This document shows positions 19,379-38,763 of a stretch of DNA of 64,000 bases, piece after piece. The stretch is from Sulfurovum sp. (lineage in GTDB: Bacteria > Campylobacterota > Campylobacteria > Campylobacterales > Sulfurovaceae), in contig JAKIUE010000002.1 in the NCBI GenBank assembly GCA_021647715.1, forward strand, positions 1 to 64,000, given 5' to 3'. The position numbers and the translations under genes are program-made. How positions within the stretch are numbered: position 1 is the stretch's first letter; every line of letters starts with the position of its first letter. Under the pieces are notes generated by a model, which made no database searches, was not told the origin of the DNA, and saw only the letters and a program-made list of their open reading frames with translations.

Positions 19379-19753
19379 ATGGCAACAACAAAAGAAGATG
19401 TTCTTGAGTTTATCTCAAACATGTCAGTATTAGAGCTTTCTGAGCTTGTAAAAGAATTTGAAGAAAAATTTGGTGTATCTGCACAAGCTACAGTAGTAGC
19501 TGGTGGTGGAGCTGCTGGTGGCGGTGAAGCAGTAGAAGCACAAAGTGAGTTTGATGTTGTTCTTACTGATGCAGGTGAGAAAAAAATCAATGCAATTAAA
19601 GTAGTACGTGCGATTACAGGTCTTGGACTTAAAGAAGCTAAAACTGCAGTTGAAGAAGTTCCATCAGTACTTAAAGCTGGTGTTTCTAAAGAAGAAGCAG
19701 AAGAATTCAAAAAACAAATTGAAGAAGCTGGTGCTAAGTGTGAACTTAAATAG
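19379..19753 (+). CDS. rplL: 50S ribosomal protein L7/L12
   Basis: [68 protein letters not shown]. Confidence 0.98.
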   Translation: MATTKEDVLEFISNMSVLELSELVKEFEEKFGVSAQATVVAGGGAAGGGEAVEAQSEFDVVLTDAGEKKINAIKVVRAITGLGLKEAKTAVEEVPSVLKAGVSKEEAEEFKKQIEEAGAKCELK

Positions 19754-19772
19754 GTCTGAAGACCTATTTAAG
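19745..19772 (+). promoter_or_regulatory. 12-bp perfect hairpin spanning the rplL stop codon
   Basis: CTTAAATAGGTC-TGAA-GACCTATTTAAG; rplL TAG stop (19751-19753) lies in the 5' arm. Confidence 0.7.
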
Positions 19773-19951
19773 ATTAAAGAGTTTTACGCAACTAATTGCG
19801 TGAGCACTCTGCTGAAGAGAACTTAGCGTTAGCGTAGTTTTGTTTGGCTTTTGCCAAAAAAGCGTCCTTTTATGGCAAGATATAGTTAAAAGCTATTCGG
19901 AGACATTTCATACCCTCCTCTAATAGTTTCTTTGTGTATCTAACCCATTAG

Positions 19952-28694
<8,743 letters not shown>

Positions 28695-28709
28695 AATATA
28701 TTTATATAA

Positions 28710-28738
28710 TCTTGCCTCTCTATATCACAGAGGCAAGA
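28710..28738 (+). terminator. Hairpin after rpoC
   Basis: TCTTGCCTCT-CTATATCAC-AGAGGCAAGA, 10-bp perfect stem, no clear downstream T tract. Confidence 0.6.
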
Positions 28739-28948
28739 TAAACCTACCTAGTATCCCCCCCATCTCTTTGTATACAAGAATAAATAAAGAATTTTTCGAT
28801 ATAATATGCCTCCAAAAATCTATGCAAAGTAGACTAGATAAAAGCGTTTAATTAAATGTTATTATGTGGTGTAAGAGCCCAGATTTAAGAGAGAGATCTC
28901 AATTCAAACTAACCCATGAAAATGGAAAGCATAAAGAAAGGAAACAAT

Positions 28949-29323
28949 TTGCCTACAATCAACCAATTGATTCGTAAAGAACGTAAAAAGCAAGTGAAAA
29001 AATCAAAATCACCTGCACTTGTTAAATGTCCTCAAAGAAGAGGTGTATGTACTAGAGTATATACTACAACTCCAAAGAAACCTAACTCAGCTTTAAGAAA
29101 AGTTGCAAAAGTAAGACTAACTTCTGGATTTGAAGTTATTTCATACATCGGGGGAGAAGGTCACAATCTTCAAGAACACTCAATCGTACTTGTACGTGGA
29201 GGTAGAATTAAAGATTTACCTGGTGTAAAATATCATATTGTTCGTGGTGCATTGGATGCTTCGGGTGTTCAAGGTAGAACTGTAGCTCGTTCTAAGTACG
29301 GTACTAAAAGACCAAAAAAATAA
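28949..29323 (+). CDS. rpsL: 30S ribosomal protein S12
   Basis: [31 protein letters not shown]; probable TTG start at 28949 after AAAGGAAAC. Confidence 0.95.
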   Translation: MPTINQLIRKERKKQVKKSKSPALVKCPQRRGVCTRVYTTTPKKPNSALRKVAKVRLTSGFEVISYIGGEGHNLQEHSIVLVRGGRIKDLPGVKYHIVRGALDASGVQGRTVARSKYGTKRPKK

Positions 29324-29359
29324 TTAACATTATTTAAACGTTATAAAAAGTAAAAGTTT

Positions 29360-29411
29360 AGTCTGGGAACAGACTTCAGACAGGTATTGTCAATAAATCT
29401 TTAGAAGATTT
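29360..29411 (+). promoter_or_regulatory. Cluster of three hairpins in the rpsL-rpsG intercistronic region (candidate S7 regulatory region)
   Basis: AGTCTG-GGAA-CAGACT; GACA-GGTAT-TGTC; AAATCTT-TAG-AAGATTT. Confidence 0.5.
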
Positions 29412-29446
29412 ACCTTAGGGGACAAGACTTGAGTAAATTTATATAA

Positions 29447-29929
<483 letters not shown>

Positions 29930-29940
29930 GGGAATAAGTT

Positions 29941-32031
29941 ATGGCAAGAACACATAAACTTAATGACGTAAGAAATATTGGTATCGCTGCGCATATTGAT
30001 GCAGGAAAAACAACAACAACAGAAAGAATTTTATTCTATACGGGTGTTGAGCATAAAATCGGTGAAGTTCATGATGGTGCTGCCACTATGGACTGGATGG
30101 AGCAAGAGCAAGAAAGAGGTATTACTATTACTTCAGCTGCTACTACTTGTGAATGGAACAAAAAGCAAATTAACATTATAGATACTCCGGGTCACGTTGA
30201 CTTTACTATTGAAGTGGAACGTTCTATGAGAGTACTTGATGGAGCGGTATCTGTATTTTGTGCAGTTGGTGGGGTTCAACCACAATCTGAGACAGTATGG
30301 AGACAAAGAAACCGTTATGGTGTACCTTCTATTGTCTTTGTAAACAAATATGACAGAACGGGTTCTGACTTTTACGAAGTTGAAAGACAAATTGTTGAAA
30401 GATTAAAAGGAAACCCTGTTCCAATTCAACTACCAATTGGTGCAGAAGAAAACTTCCAAGGTGTTGTAGATCTTGTTAAGATGAAAGCAATTGTTTGGGA
30501 TAAAGATGCAGAAATGGGTTCAAATTATCACGTAGAAGAGATTCCAGGAGATATGGTTGAATTATCTGATAAATACCGTGAAAATCTGATAGAGAAGATA
30601 TCTGAAGCAGATGGCAATGATGCACTTATGGAAAAATACATGGAAGGTGAAGAGCTTTCTGAAGAAGAAATAGTAGCAGGTATCAAAGCAGCTACTATCG
30701 GGATGCACATCGTTCCTATGACTGTGGGATCTGCCTTTAAAAACAAAGGCGTTCAGACTTTACTAGACGCTGTTGTTGAGTATCTTCCTTCTCCAGTTGA
30801 AGCACCTGCTATTAAGGGTACTATGATGGATGATGAAGAGAAAGAAGTGATTGTACCTTCAACTGATGATGGTGCATTTGCCTCATTGGCATTTAAAATT
30901 ATGACCGATCCCTTTGTTGGTCAGTTGACATTTATTCGTGTTTACCGTGGTTCTTTGAAATCAGGTTCTTACGTGCATAACTCGACAAAAGATAAAAAAG
31001 AGCGTATTGGTCGTATCATGAAAATGCACGCTATTAAGCGTGAAGAGATTGATGAGATTTACGCAGGAGAAATCGGTGCGGTTGTAGGTCTTAAGAATAC
31101 AACAACAGGAGATACACTTTGTGACCCTTCAGATAAAGTAGTTCTTGAAAGAATGGATTTCCCAGATCCAGTTATCTCTGTTGCAGTTGAGCCTAAAACA
31201 AAAGCCGATCAAGAAAAAATGGGTGTTGCGCTTGGTAAACTAGCAGCTGAAGATCCATCTTTCCGTGTATCTTCAGATGAAGAGACTGGCCAAACTATTA
31301 TTGCGGGGATGGGTGAACTTCACCTTGAAATCCTTGTAGATAGAATGAAAAGAGAATTTAACGTTGAAGCTGATGTTGGTGCACCACAAGTTTCTTACCG
31401 TGAGACTATCAAAGAAGCAGTAGACCAAGAATACAAATATGCTAAGCAATCTGGTGGACGTGGTCAATTTGGTCATGTATACCTTAAAATTGAACCACAA
31501 GAGCCAGGGTTTGGTTATGAGTTTGTGGACGCAGTTAAAGGTGGGGTTATTCCAAAAGAATTTATAAAACCTGTCGATAAAGGTATCCAAGAAGCAATGG
31601 CTAGAGGTATCCAAGCAGGTTACCCTGTCGAAGATGTGAAAGTAACTGTTTATGATGGTTCTTACCATGATGTCGATTCATCTGAAATGGCGTTTAAACT
31701 TGCTGCTTCTATGGGATTTAGAGAAGGTTGTAGAAAAGCGAAACCAATCATCTTGGAACCACTGATGAAGGTAGAAGTAGAAGTACCAGAGGATTACATG
31801 GGAGACGTTATTGGTGATGTTGCCAAAAGACGTGGACAAGTAACAGGTATGGACGATAGAGCTGGTAACAAAATTGTAAATGCATTTGTACCACTTTCAG
31901 AAATGTTTGGTTACTCAACAGACCTACGTTCAATGACACAAGGTCGTGCGACGTATGCAATGGAGTTTGACCACTATGAAGAAGTGCCACAGAATGTAGC
32001 CAAAGAAATCATAGAAAAGAGAAATAGTTGA
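29941..32031 (+). CDS. fusA: Elongation factor G
   Basis: [24 protein letters not shown]; 696 aa. Confidence 0.98.
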   Translation: MARTHKLNDVRNIGIAAHIDAGKTTTTERILFYTGVEHKIGEVHDGAATMDWMEQEQERGITITSAATTCEWNKKQINIIDTPGHVDFTIEVERSMRVLDGAVSVFCAVGGVQPQSETVWRQRNRYGVPSIVFVNKYDRTGSDFYEVERQIVERLKGNPVPIQLPIGAEENFQGVVDLVKMKAIVWDKDAEMGSNYHVEEIPGDMVELSDKYRENLIEKISEADGNDALMEKYMEGEELSEEEIVAGIKAATIGMHIVPMTVGSAFKNKGVQTLLDAVVEYLPSPVEAPAIKGTMMDDEEKEVIVPSTDDGAFASLAFKIMTDPFVGQLTFIRVYRGSLKSGSYVHNSTKDKKERIGRIMKMHAIKREEIDEIYAGEIGAVVGLKNTTTGDTLCDPSDKVVLERMDFPDPVISVAVEPKTKADQEKMGVALGKLAAEDPSFRVSSDEETGQTIIAGMGELHLEILVDRMKREFNVEADVGAPQVSYRETIKEAVDQEYKYAKQSGGRGQFGHVYLKIEPQEPGFGYEFVDAVKGGVIPKEFIKPVDKGIQEAMARGIQAGYPVEDVKVTVYDGSYHDVDSSEMAFKLAASMGFREGCRKAKPIILEPLMKVEVEVPEDYMGDVIGDVAKRRGQVTGMDDRAGNKIVNAFVPLSEMFGYSTDLRSMTQGRATYAMEFDHYEEVPQNVAKEIIEKRNS

Positions 32032-32055
32032 TATTTCGTAGTATTTAACTGCATC

Positions 32056-32113
32056 TTTGAAGGAGTGCGTTCGGTCATGTACTGACGTACCCTCCTTCAT
32101 CATAACCTTCAAA
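32056..32113 (+). terminator. Hairpin region after fusA with mutually exclusive pairings
   Basis: TGAAGGAG (32058-32065)/CTCCTTCA (32092-32099) versus TTTGAAGG (32056-32063)/CCTTCAAA (32106-32113). Confidence 0.45.
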
Positions 32114-32256
32114 TCTAAAGAGAACTACTACAAAATCTAAAACTATTTATATGCAAATTTAAGTACAACTCAAAAAAATCTTTAACTATTTCAGGTTAGT
32201 AAGTATTATTTTATTTTAATTCTAAATTATTATACAATAGTATTTAAAGGACAATC

Positions 32257-32622
32257 ATGAAATATATCATAGACCTTATAGAAGATGTACGTGAGCAGAT
32301 AGGGAACCATGAGGCGTATGTTGTGACTGCAGGACTTTTGAAAGAGGATGTAAACGATAGTTCGAAACTCGTTTATGCAGGTGAAACCCCTTTAAACTTA
32401 GCTATTTTAAATGATGAAAAAAAATGTTTAGAATTTAAGATAGATGGTAGTGATAAGTGTGTGACCATAGGTGCGCTAATCCCATCACTTATGATACTTG
32501 ATACTAGTGTTATGATGTATACGCTTAAAATGGATGTTAATGTGCAATATAAGGGTATGGAAATAGTAGGATTTGGAAAGAATGATGAGCAAAAGCGTTA
32601 TGTCTTATTTATAAAGATATAA
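32257..32622 (+). CDS. Hypothetical protein
   Basis: 121-aa ORF with AAAGGACA RBS; no recognised domain. Confidence 0.65.
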   Translation: MKYIIDLIEDVREQIGNHEAYVVTAGLLKEDVNDSSKLVYAGETPLNLAILNDEKKCLEFKIDGSDKCVTIGALIPSLMILDTSVMMYTLKMDVNVQYKGMEIVGFGKNDEQKRYVLFIKI

Positions 32623-32636
32623 AGTTTCTGTATATT

Positions 32637-32873
32637 TTAGGTTAAATATTGTGGTTTTTGTGCAAAGAGTAGCCAATTCATATTGAGTTTGTTTTGTTTT
32701 GAATAGTATGCTATAGATTCATAGGGTATTTTTTTTCTTTTTTTAATGACAGCATAATTTTTAGGGTCTATTTTGAGTGCAAGTGCGACATCTTTGTCTA
32801 ATACTTTCGTTTTCTTTGTTTGTGTAGAGAGAATAGTTTTCATTCTCTTCATGACTTCATAAAAGTCTATCAT
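32637..32873 (-). CDS. Stand-alone CI-like HTH protein, paralogous to the N-terminus of the 8225-8878 repressor
   Basis: KVLDKDVALALKID...KKRKKIPYESI...NWLLFAQ aligns with KVFDKDVADALNIP...KKRNSIPYAEI...NWLFFDQ; AAAGGA RBS supports start at 32873. Confidence 0.8.
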   Translation of the reverse strand: MIDFYEVMKRMKTILSTQTKKTKVLDKDVALALKIDPKNYAVIKKRKKIPYESIAYYSKQNKLNMNWLLFAQKPQYLT

Positions 32874-32934
32874 GTTTTTTCCTTTCTTTTCATATGGAAG
32901 TATCATAAACTATTTTATGAAAATGTAATAAAAA

Positions 32935-32951
32935 TATGGCATATTGACATA
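32935..32951. promoter_or_regulatory. Operator-like inverted repeat TATGGCA-TAT-TGACATA
   Basis: Fits TATGnCA-N3-TGnCATA; upstream of the stand-alone HTH gene. Confidence 0.55.
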
Positions 32952-32978
32952 TTTTTGTCTTACACAGGATAGTAAGGT

Positions 32979-33356
32979 TTAATTTTTAGAGCTATCTATT
33001 TCAATGACTGTATGTACATTGCCTCTTGGGTTAAAGTCTGCTATGAGTTTCATAGACTTTGGTGAAAGTTTTTCATGGAGTATATCATAAATTTCATTGG
33101 CAACATTTTCATGTGAAACATGTTTATACATAAATGAATTAATGTAAAGTTTTAGTGCTTTGAGTTCAATCACTAGGAGATTTGGTTCATAGATTAATGT
33201 AAGTGTTGCAAAGTCAGGATACCCTGAACGTGGGCATAAGCACATAAATTCAGGGAGTTCTATAGTTATAATATAGTTTTTTTTATGGGTATTTGGCCAA
33301 TAATTTTCTTTACTATGTATATCAAAGTCACGTATCTCTTTCTCTCCATATTTCAT
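32979..33356 (-). CDS. queF: NADPH-dependent 7-cyano-7-deazaguanine reductase
   Basis: FMCLCPRSGYPDFATLTLIYEP, ELKALKLYINSFM. Confidence 0.95.
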   Translation of the reverse strand: MKYGEKEIRDFDIHSKENYWPNTHKKNYIITIELPEFMCLCPRSGYPDFATLTLIYEPNLLVIELKALKLYINSFMYKHVSHENVANEIYDILHEKLSPKSMKLIADFNPRGNVHTVIEIDSSKN

Positions 33357-33365
33357 CTTTAGCCT

Positions 33366-34784
33366 TTAATTATATGTCTGAATGAGTGCTTGTTCTTTAA
33401 TAGGTTTTGCGATACCAAAACCTTGAAGATAGCTAATGCCTAAAGCACTTAGTTTGTCTTTTTGTTTCTCTTTGTCTACCCATTTTGCTACAGTAAGGAT
33501 ATTTAAATCTTGAGACATTGTAATAAGAGAGGAGAGCATGGCTAGAGTTGTTTGGTCCTCTAATTTTGTAACATATTCTCTATCAAACTGAACCATATCA
33601 AATTTAAAATTTTTCATATACTCCATAGAAGCATTAGATGATCCAAAGTTGTCTATACAAATACGAACACCTTTTTTTCTGAAAGTTGAAAGTGTTTTAA
33701 AGTACCCTGAAAGGTCATGGTGTGTCTTGCGTTCATAGAGTTGAATAATGAGCCGAGATGATTTAATGTTATGCGCATCAAGCAATGAGAAAAATTTTTC
33801 TTGAAAGTGTATGTTTCTTAATGAAAATGGAGAAAGGTTAAAGGTAAATGATATTTTTTCATCAATGAGAGGAAGAAGCTTGATGATGTGTTCTACGAGT
33901 GAAAGATCATATTCTACACCTAAACCAAGTCGATTAATAATAGGTAAATAGACTCTAGGTAGAATCTCTTCTTGGTTTTGTCCTGCTAATTTAGATACGA
34001 TTTCATAGATTTCTATTTCTTTTGTCTGTGTACTCTCAAGAGGTCTAAATGACATTTTAAATTGTTTGTTTTGTAGTGCTTCTAGAATATTTTGTTCTGT
34101 TTTACCTAGTTCTTCTGCAGGTTTTACCGTATTTTTTTTCTCATCATTATCTTCTTCTGTAATAAGTATATCTTTAAGTTGCCCCAAGATTTGCTCTATA
34201 TTTTCTCCTGTGTTTGTAGCGGCAGAAAAGGCATAGTCTACTTCTATTTCATTTATGGTGTGGTTTTGTTCAATGAACTTTTCAAAAATCTCTTTGACAT
34301 CATGGTCTTCTTTGTTAATTGCAATCAGAAACTCAGCACCATAACGTCTGCCGATAAGTGGGGAATGTACACCATACTGATTAAGAGTATGATTGAGTTT
34401 ATGAATAATAGTGTAGAGCAACAAGTCAACTTTGTCTGCACTGTAAGCATCGTTAATAGTGTAGAGATTATCAACTACCAGCAATACAAGTGTTTTAGGT
34501 TTGTATTGATGAAGTTTATCTAGAAATGCTTTTTCGTTATAGCTTTGTGTGGTATTGTCTATAATACTCTCTTTTACACTCATCTCAATAAGAAAATAGT
34601 TAAAATAAATGGTAATAAATACAATAGCTGCAATAAGAGAACTATTGAGTAGATTGAATTTAAAGACACCTTCTTGAGTAAAAAGTGAATAAAATACTAA
34701 AAAAGTAAGTAGTAGTACAGGAATTCCTGCACGAAGGGCTAATTTGAAACGACGTTCTCTTTCATTTAATTCAGAGAGTAACAT
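33366..34784 (-). CDS. Membrane protein with degenerate GGDEF and degenerate EAL domains
   Basis: Two N-terminal TMs; RYGAEF in place of GGDEF; EAL-like pattern FNLSPFSLRN, CIDNFGSSNASMEYMKNFKFDMVQFD, YLQGFGIAKP with catalytic motifs altered. Confidence 0.8.
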   Translation of the reverse strand: MLLSELNERERRFKLALRAGIPVLLLTFLVFYSLFTQEGVFKFNLLNSSLIAAIVFITIYFNYFLIEMSVKESIIDNTTQSYNEKAFLDKLHQYKPKTLVLLVVDNLYTINDAYSADKVDLLLYTIIHKLNHTLNQYGVHSPLIGRRYGAEFLIAINKEDHDVKEIFEKFIEQNHTINEIEVDYAFSAATNTGENIEQILGQLKDILITEEDNDEKKNTVKPAEELGKTEQNILEALQNKQFKMSFRPLESTQTKEIEIYEIVSKLAGQNQEEILPRVYLPIINRLGLGVEYDLSLVEHIIKLLPLIDEKISFTFNLSPFSLRNIHFQEKFFSLLDAHNIKSSRLIIQLYERKTHHDLSGYFKTLSTFRKKGVRICIDNFGSSNASMEYMKNFKFDMVQFDREYVTKLEDQTTLAMLSSLITMSQDLNILTVAKWVDKEKQKDKLSALGISYLQGFGIAKPIKEQALIQTYN

Positions 34785-37112
34785 TTATACATCCAAGTGT
34801 TTTACATCTTTTGCATGGCTCTCTATGTAGTTTCTTCGAGGTTCAACTTCATCTCCCATGAAAAGTACAAAAGTATCAGCAGCACTTTCATCATCACCAA
34901 TTTTTACTTGTAAAAGTCTTCTGTTTTCCGGAGTCATAGTTGTTTCCCAAAGCTGTTCTGGGTTCATCTCTCCTAGGCCTTTGTATCGTTGGATGTACGC
35001 ACCTTTTTTTGCAGTTGATTCTACAAGTTCAAAGAGTTCTAGTAAATCTTTATCTTTAAACTCATCTGTGATATGTTCTTGTATTTTTTGGTTGATATGA
35101 ATGGCTTCATTGTAATGTGGGTTGGTAAATAGTATATCATCTACAATAAGTTCTTCAAGTCCATCTTTGGTTTGTACAAAAAGATGAATGGTATCATCAG
35201 TGATTGATTTACTTAAAATATTGTAGCCTAAATCAGCAATAAATTTCTCGATAGTAATTGCCAGTTTTTTGTTGTCAGTACCCACAACGTCAGGATTCTC
35301 AATCATATAACGTAATACTTCAGGAAGTGCAAAACGTTTTTCTATTTCTTTAAGTGTCATACGGTAGTAAGCAACAAGTTTAAAGAGATCAACCAAATCA
35401 GCTTCACCCATAGTGGTACTTTCGATGGCCGAAATACCATTTTCTATTAAGTAGTCATTGAGTGATTTTTCATCTTTTAAATAAATTTCATTTTTACCTT
35501 TTTTATAACGGTAAAGAGGTGGTTGTGCAAGGTAAAGATAGCCTTTTTCAATAATAGGTTTTAGGAATCTAAAGAAGAAAGTGAGTAATAGTGTTTGGAT
35601 GTGAGAACCATCTACATCGGCATCGGTCATGATAATAACTTTGTGGTAACGTAGTTTTTCTTCGTTAAATTCTTCGCCAATACCACAGCCAAGTGCTGTA
35701 ATCATATTTTTAATTTCATCTGATTTTAAAATCTTTTCTAAACGTGCTTTTTCAACATTTAGGATTTTACCTTTGAGAGGTAAGATAGCTTGAAATACTC
35801 TATCTCTTCCTTGTTTTGCAGAACCTCCCGCTGAATCCCCTTCCACTAGATAAATTTCTGAAATTTCAGGGTCTTTACTTTGGCAGTCTGCTAGTTTTCC
35901 AGGAAGTGTACCAATGCTCATGGAGTCTTTACGTTTAACGAGGTCTTTTGCACGTTTTGCAGCATCACGTCCACGAGCAGCAAGAAGCACTTGAGCCATA
36001 ATGGCTTTGGCTTCTAGTGGATTTTCTTCTAGGTATTTATTAAAGTTTTCAGAGAAGAATTTTTGTACCAAAGGACGTACATAAGAAGAACCAAGTTTCC
36101 CTTTGGTTTGTCCTTCAAATTGTGGTTCAGGTACACGAACTGATACAATGACTATGAGACCTTCTTTACAGTCATCGCCAGTGATTTTAGTATTTTTCTC
36201 TTTTGCATTGGCATTTTTAGAGATATAAGATGCCATAGAACGGGTAAGTCCAGCTCTAAATCCAGCTTCATGTGTACCACCATCTGCTGTTTTAATGTTG
36301 TTTACAAAAGAGAGTGATTTTTCAGAGTCTGCATCACAATACATAAGGGCAATATCTATCTCGATATCATCTGCTTTTCCTTGGAAAAATTGTGCTTGCG
36401 ATACAGGTTCTTTTGTATTCATATCTTCTATGAATTGTTTTATCCCCCCAGGAAAATTGAAAAGCTCTTTTGTTCCATCACGATCGTCTTTAAAGTCGAT
36501 CGTGATTTTTGGGTTCAGGTAACAAAGCTCTTTAAATCTTTTCATCAAGATTTCTTTTTGGAATGTAACGGTCTCAGTGAAGATACTATCATCAGGCCAG
36601 AACTCTATTTTTGTACCATGTTTATTGGTCTTGTCTCCAGTTTCTAGAATAGCGGTAGGGATACCTTCTTGGAAGTTTTGGGTGTGTATCTCTTTGTCTT
36701 TAAAAACAGTAAGGTGCAAGTCTTTAGAAAGTGCATTGACAACAGAAACACCAACCCCATGAAGACCACCAGATACTTTGTAGGTATCTTTATCAAATTT
36801 ACCACCAGCATGCAGAACAGTTAGTACAACAGTCGCAGCAGATATTTTTTCAGTAGGGTGCTCAGTAACAGGTATACCACGTCCGTTGTCTTCGATGATG
36901 GCTGAGCCATCTTTGGTAAGTGTGACTTTAATCATGTCACAGTATCCTGCCATCGCTTCATCAATAGAGTTGTCAACTACTTCATAGACTAAGTGATGAA
37001 GACCTCTCGTAGAGGTGTCCCCTATGTACATTCCTGGTCTTTTTCTTACTGCTTCAAGACCTTTGAGGACTTTAATATTACTAGCACCATATTCTGCCAT
37101 GTTTAGCTCCAT
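34785..37112 (-). CDS. gyrB: DNA gyrase subunit B
   Basis: LEAVRKRPGMYIGDT, VDNSIDEAMAGYCD, YLVEGDSAGGSAKQGRDR, 775 aa. Confidence 0.97.
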   Translation of the reverse strand: MELNMAEYGASNIKVLKGLEAVRKRPGMYIGDTSTRGLHHLVYEVVDNSIDEAMAGYCDMIKVTLTKDGSAIIEDNGRGIPVTEHPTEKISAATVVLTVLHAGGKFDKDTYKVSGGLHGVGVSVVNALSKDLHLTVFKDKEIHTQNFQEGIPTAILETGDKTNKHGTKIEFWPDDSIFTETVTFQKEILMKRFKELCYLNPKITIDFKDDRDGTKELFNFPGGIKQFIEDMNTKEPVSQAQFFQGKADDIEIDIALMYCDADSEKSLSFVNNIKTADGGTHEAGFRAGLTRSMASYISKNANAKEKNTKITGDDCKEGLIVIVSVRVPEPQFEGQTKGKLGSSYVRPLVQKFFSENFNKYLEENPLEAKAIMAQVLLAARGRDAAKRAKDLVKRKDSMSIGTLPGKLADCQSKDPEISEIYLVEGDSAGGSAKQGRDRVFQAILPLKGKILNVEKARLEKILKSDEIKNMITALGCGIGEEFNEEKLRYHKVIIMTDADVDGSHIQTLLLTFFFRFLKPIIEKGYLYLAQPPLYRYKKGKNEIYLKDEKSLNDYLIENGISAIESTTMGEADLVDLFKLVAYYRMTLKEIEKRFALPEVLRYMIENPDVVGTDNKKLAITIEKFIADLGYNILSKSITDDTIHLFVQTKDGLEELIVDDILFTNPHYNEAIHINQKIQEHITDEFKDKDLLELFELVESTAKKGAYIQRYKGLGEMNPEQLWETTMTPENRRLLQVKIGDDESAADTFVLFMGDEVEPRRNYIESHAKDVKHLDV

Positions 37113-37192
37113 TTATTCGAGTTTATAATAGTATATATTTTATCTAAAATTACCTTACAATATGAGGGATAATTAGGGCTTTACTAAGGGAA

Positions 37193-38206
37193 TTAGAGGA
37201 GCATACCACTTTGCTGTTTTTTGGTACTGATGATATCTATTTCATGCGGGTCAATAAACTCTTTCTTATCATAAGCATCCAAGGCATATCTGCCTATCAT
37301 AGCAGCATTGTCTGAGCAATATTCTAAGGGTACAACGTGAAGTGTTTTATCAAACTCAGCACAGAGTTTTTCGTAAGCATTTCGAATGTACTTATTTGCA
37401 GATGCTCCTCCGACTATGGCAAAGTCTTTTATTTGCTCTTTTGCAAAGATTTTTTTACTTTTTTGTAAGAGATGAAGTTTGACTGCTTTTTGAAAAGATG
37501 CGGAGAGATCTGCTTTGTCTTGTTCAGACATCTTTTCTTTGCCCCCACAAGCTTCTACTTTAAGACGTACAGCATTTTTAAGTCCTGAGAGAGAAAAGGC
37601 TATGAGTGATGAGTTTCGTAAAGGTACAGGCAAATCAAAGCGGTCTTCATCGCCTTGCAGTGCCAATGCTTCTATGAGTGGACCACCAGGGTAACCTAGT
37701 CCCATCATTTTGGCAGTTTTATCGAAGCTCTCTCCGACTGAGTCATCCATAGAAGTAGCGAGTATCTCCATACGTTCAAAACTTTCGACACGTATCACCT
37801 GTGTATGCCCTCCAGAGATAAGAAGTACTAGTAGGGGTAGGGTAGCTTCTTTTTCTATAAATAAAGAGTAAATATGACCTTTTAAATGATGCACAGGGAT
37901 AAGTGGGATATCTAATATGACAGCCAATGTTTTCGACATGGCAATACCTTCTAATAATGTGATTCCAAGACCTGGTTGGTTTGTGACCGCTATGGCTTTT
38001 AGTTTGTTAAAATAAGGTTTGGTCTCTTCTAGTATTTTAGGCAGTGCTACAGCATGAAGACGAGATGCTAGTTCAGGTACCACGCCACCATAACAAGAGT
38101 GTTCTGCTTCTTGAGAAATTTTTTTATGATAGATGAGTTTTTTTGTGGCAATTTCGGTGATGGATATAGAGCTGTCGTCACAGCTTGATTCTATGCTTAA
38201 TATCAT
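37193..38206 (-). CDS. tsaD: tRNA N6-adenosine threonylcarbamoyltransferase
   Basis: [37 protein letters not shown]. Confidence 0.95.
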   Translation of the reverse strand: MILSIESSCDDSSISITEIATKKLIYHKKISQEAEHSCYGGVVPELASRLHAVALPKILEETKPYFNKLKAIAVTNQPGLGITLLEGIAMSKTLAVILDIPLIPVHHLKGHIYSLFIEKEATLPLLVLLISGGHTQVIRVESFERMEILATSMDDSVGESFDKTAKMMGLGYPGGPLIEALALQGDEDRFDLPVPLRNSSLIAFSLSGLKNAVRLKVEACGGKEKMSEQDKADLSASFQKAVKLHLLQKSKKIFAKEQIKDFAIVGGASANKYIRNAYEKLCAEFDKTLHVVPLEYCSDNAAMIGRYALDAYDKKEFIDPHEIDIISTKKQQSGMLL

Positions 38207-38763
38207 TTAATATTATCTTTTTTGTTTTGAATTACTAATTTTTCTATATATTTCCATTTTCCATAACCTGAATCTGCATTGATATGTCCTGCTTTTTCTA
38301 AGATTGTGAGCTTGGAATCTACATGGGATGCAATTGTTTTTATCTCATCCAGGGCTATCCAAGGATCATCATCTGAGACTAGTAAGTGTACCTCTTTGGC
38401 ATAGATGTCTTGTGGAAGAGGGCAAGGGAAAAATGTTTTGATGGTCTTCTCTTCTGTGTTGAGGCTTGGAGGTGAGACCATAAAAAGTCTTTCTACTTGT
38501 TTCATGTTATCTTCTTCACATAGCCAAAACCAAAGTGTATTTGCCAGAGAATGACACACAACAGTATCAGGTTTAAATTCTTTGAGTATCTGTTTTACTT
38601 GTTCTATCCATCTATTTTTAGAAGGAAAATGACAGTTATCAAGTAGTGGGAAGGAGACAGTACCGTAATTTTTAGCTATTTGGGAAGCTAACTCGGCTTG
38701 CCAATGAGGTGTGTCTGAACCACCCCATCCATGTAAAATAAGTACTTTATTTTGTATTTGCAT
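38203..38763 (-). CDS. RBBP9/YdeN-family alpha/beta hydrolase
   Basis: [45 protein letters not shown]. Confidence 0.85.
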   Translation of the reverse strand: MQIQNKVLILHGWGGSDTPHWQAELASQIAKNYGTVSFPLLDNCHFPSKNRWIEQVKQILKEFKPDTVVCHSLANTLWFWLCEEDNMKQVERLFMVSPPSLNTEEKTIKTFFPCPLPQDIYAKEVHLLVSDDDPWIALDEIKTIASHVDSKLTILEKAGHINADSGYGKWKYIEKLVIQNKKDNIK

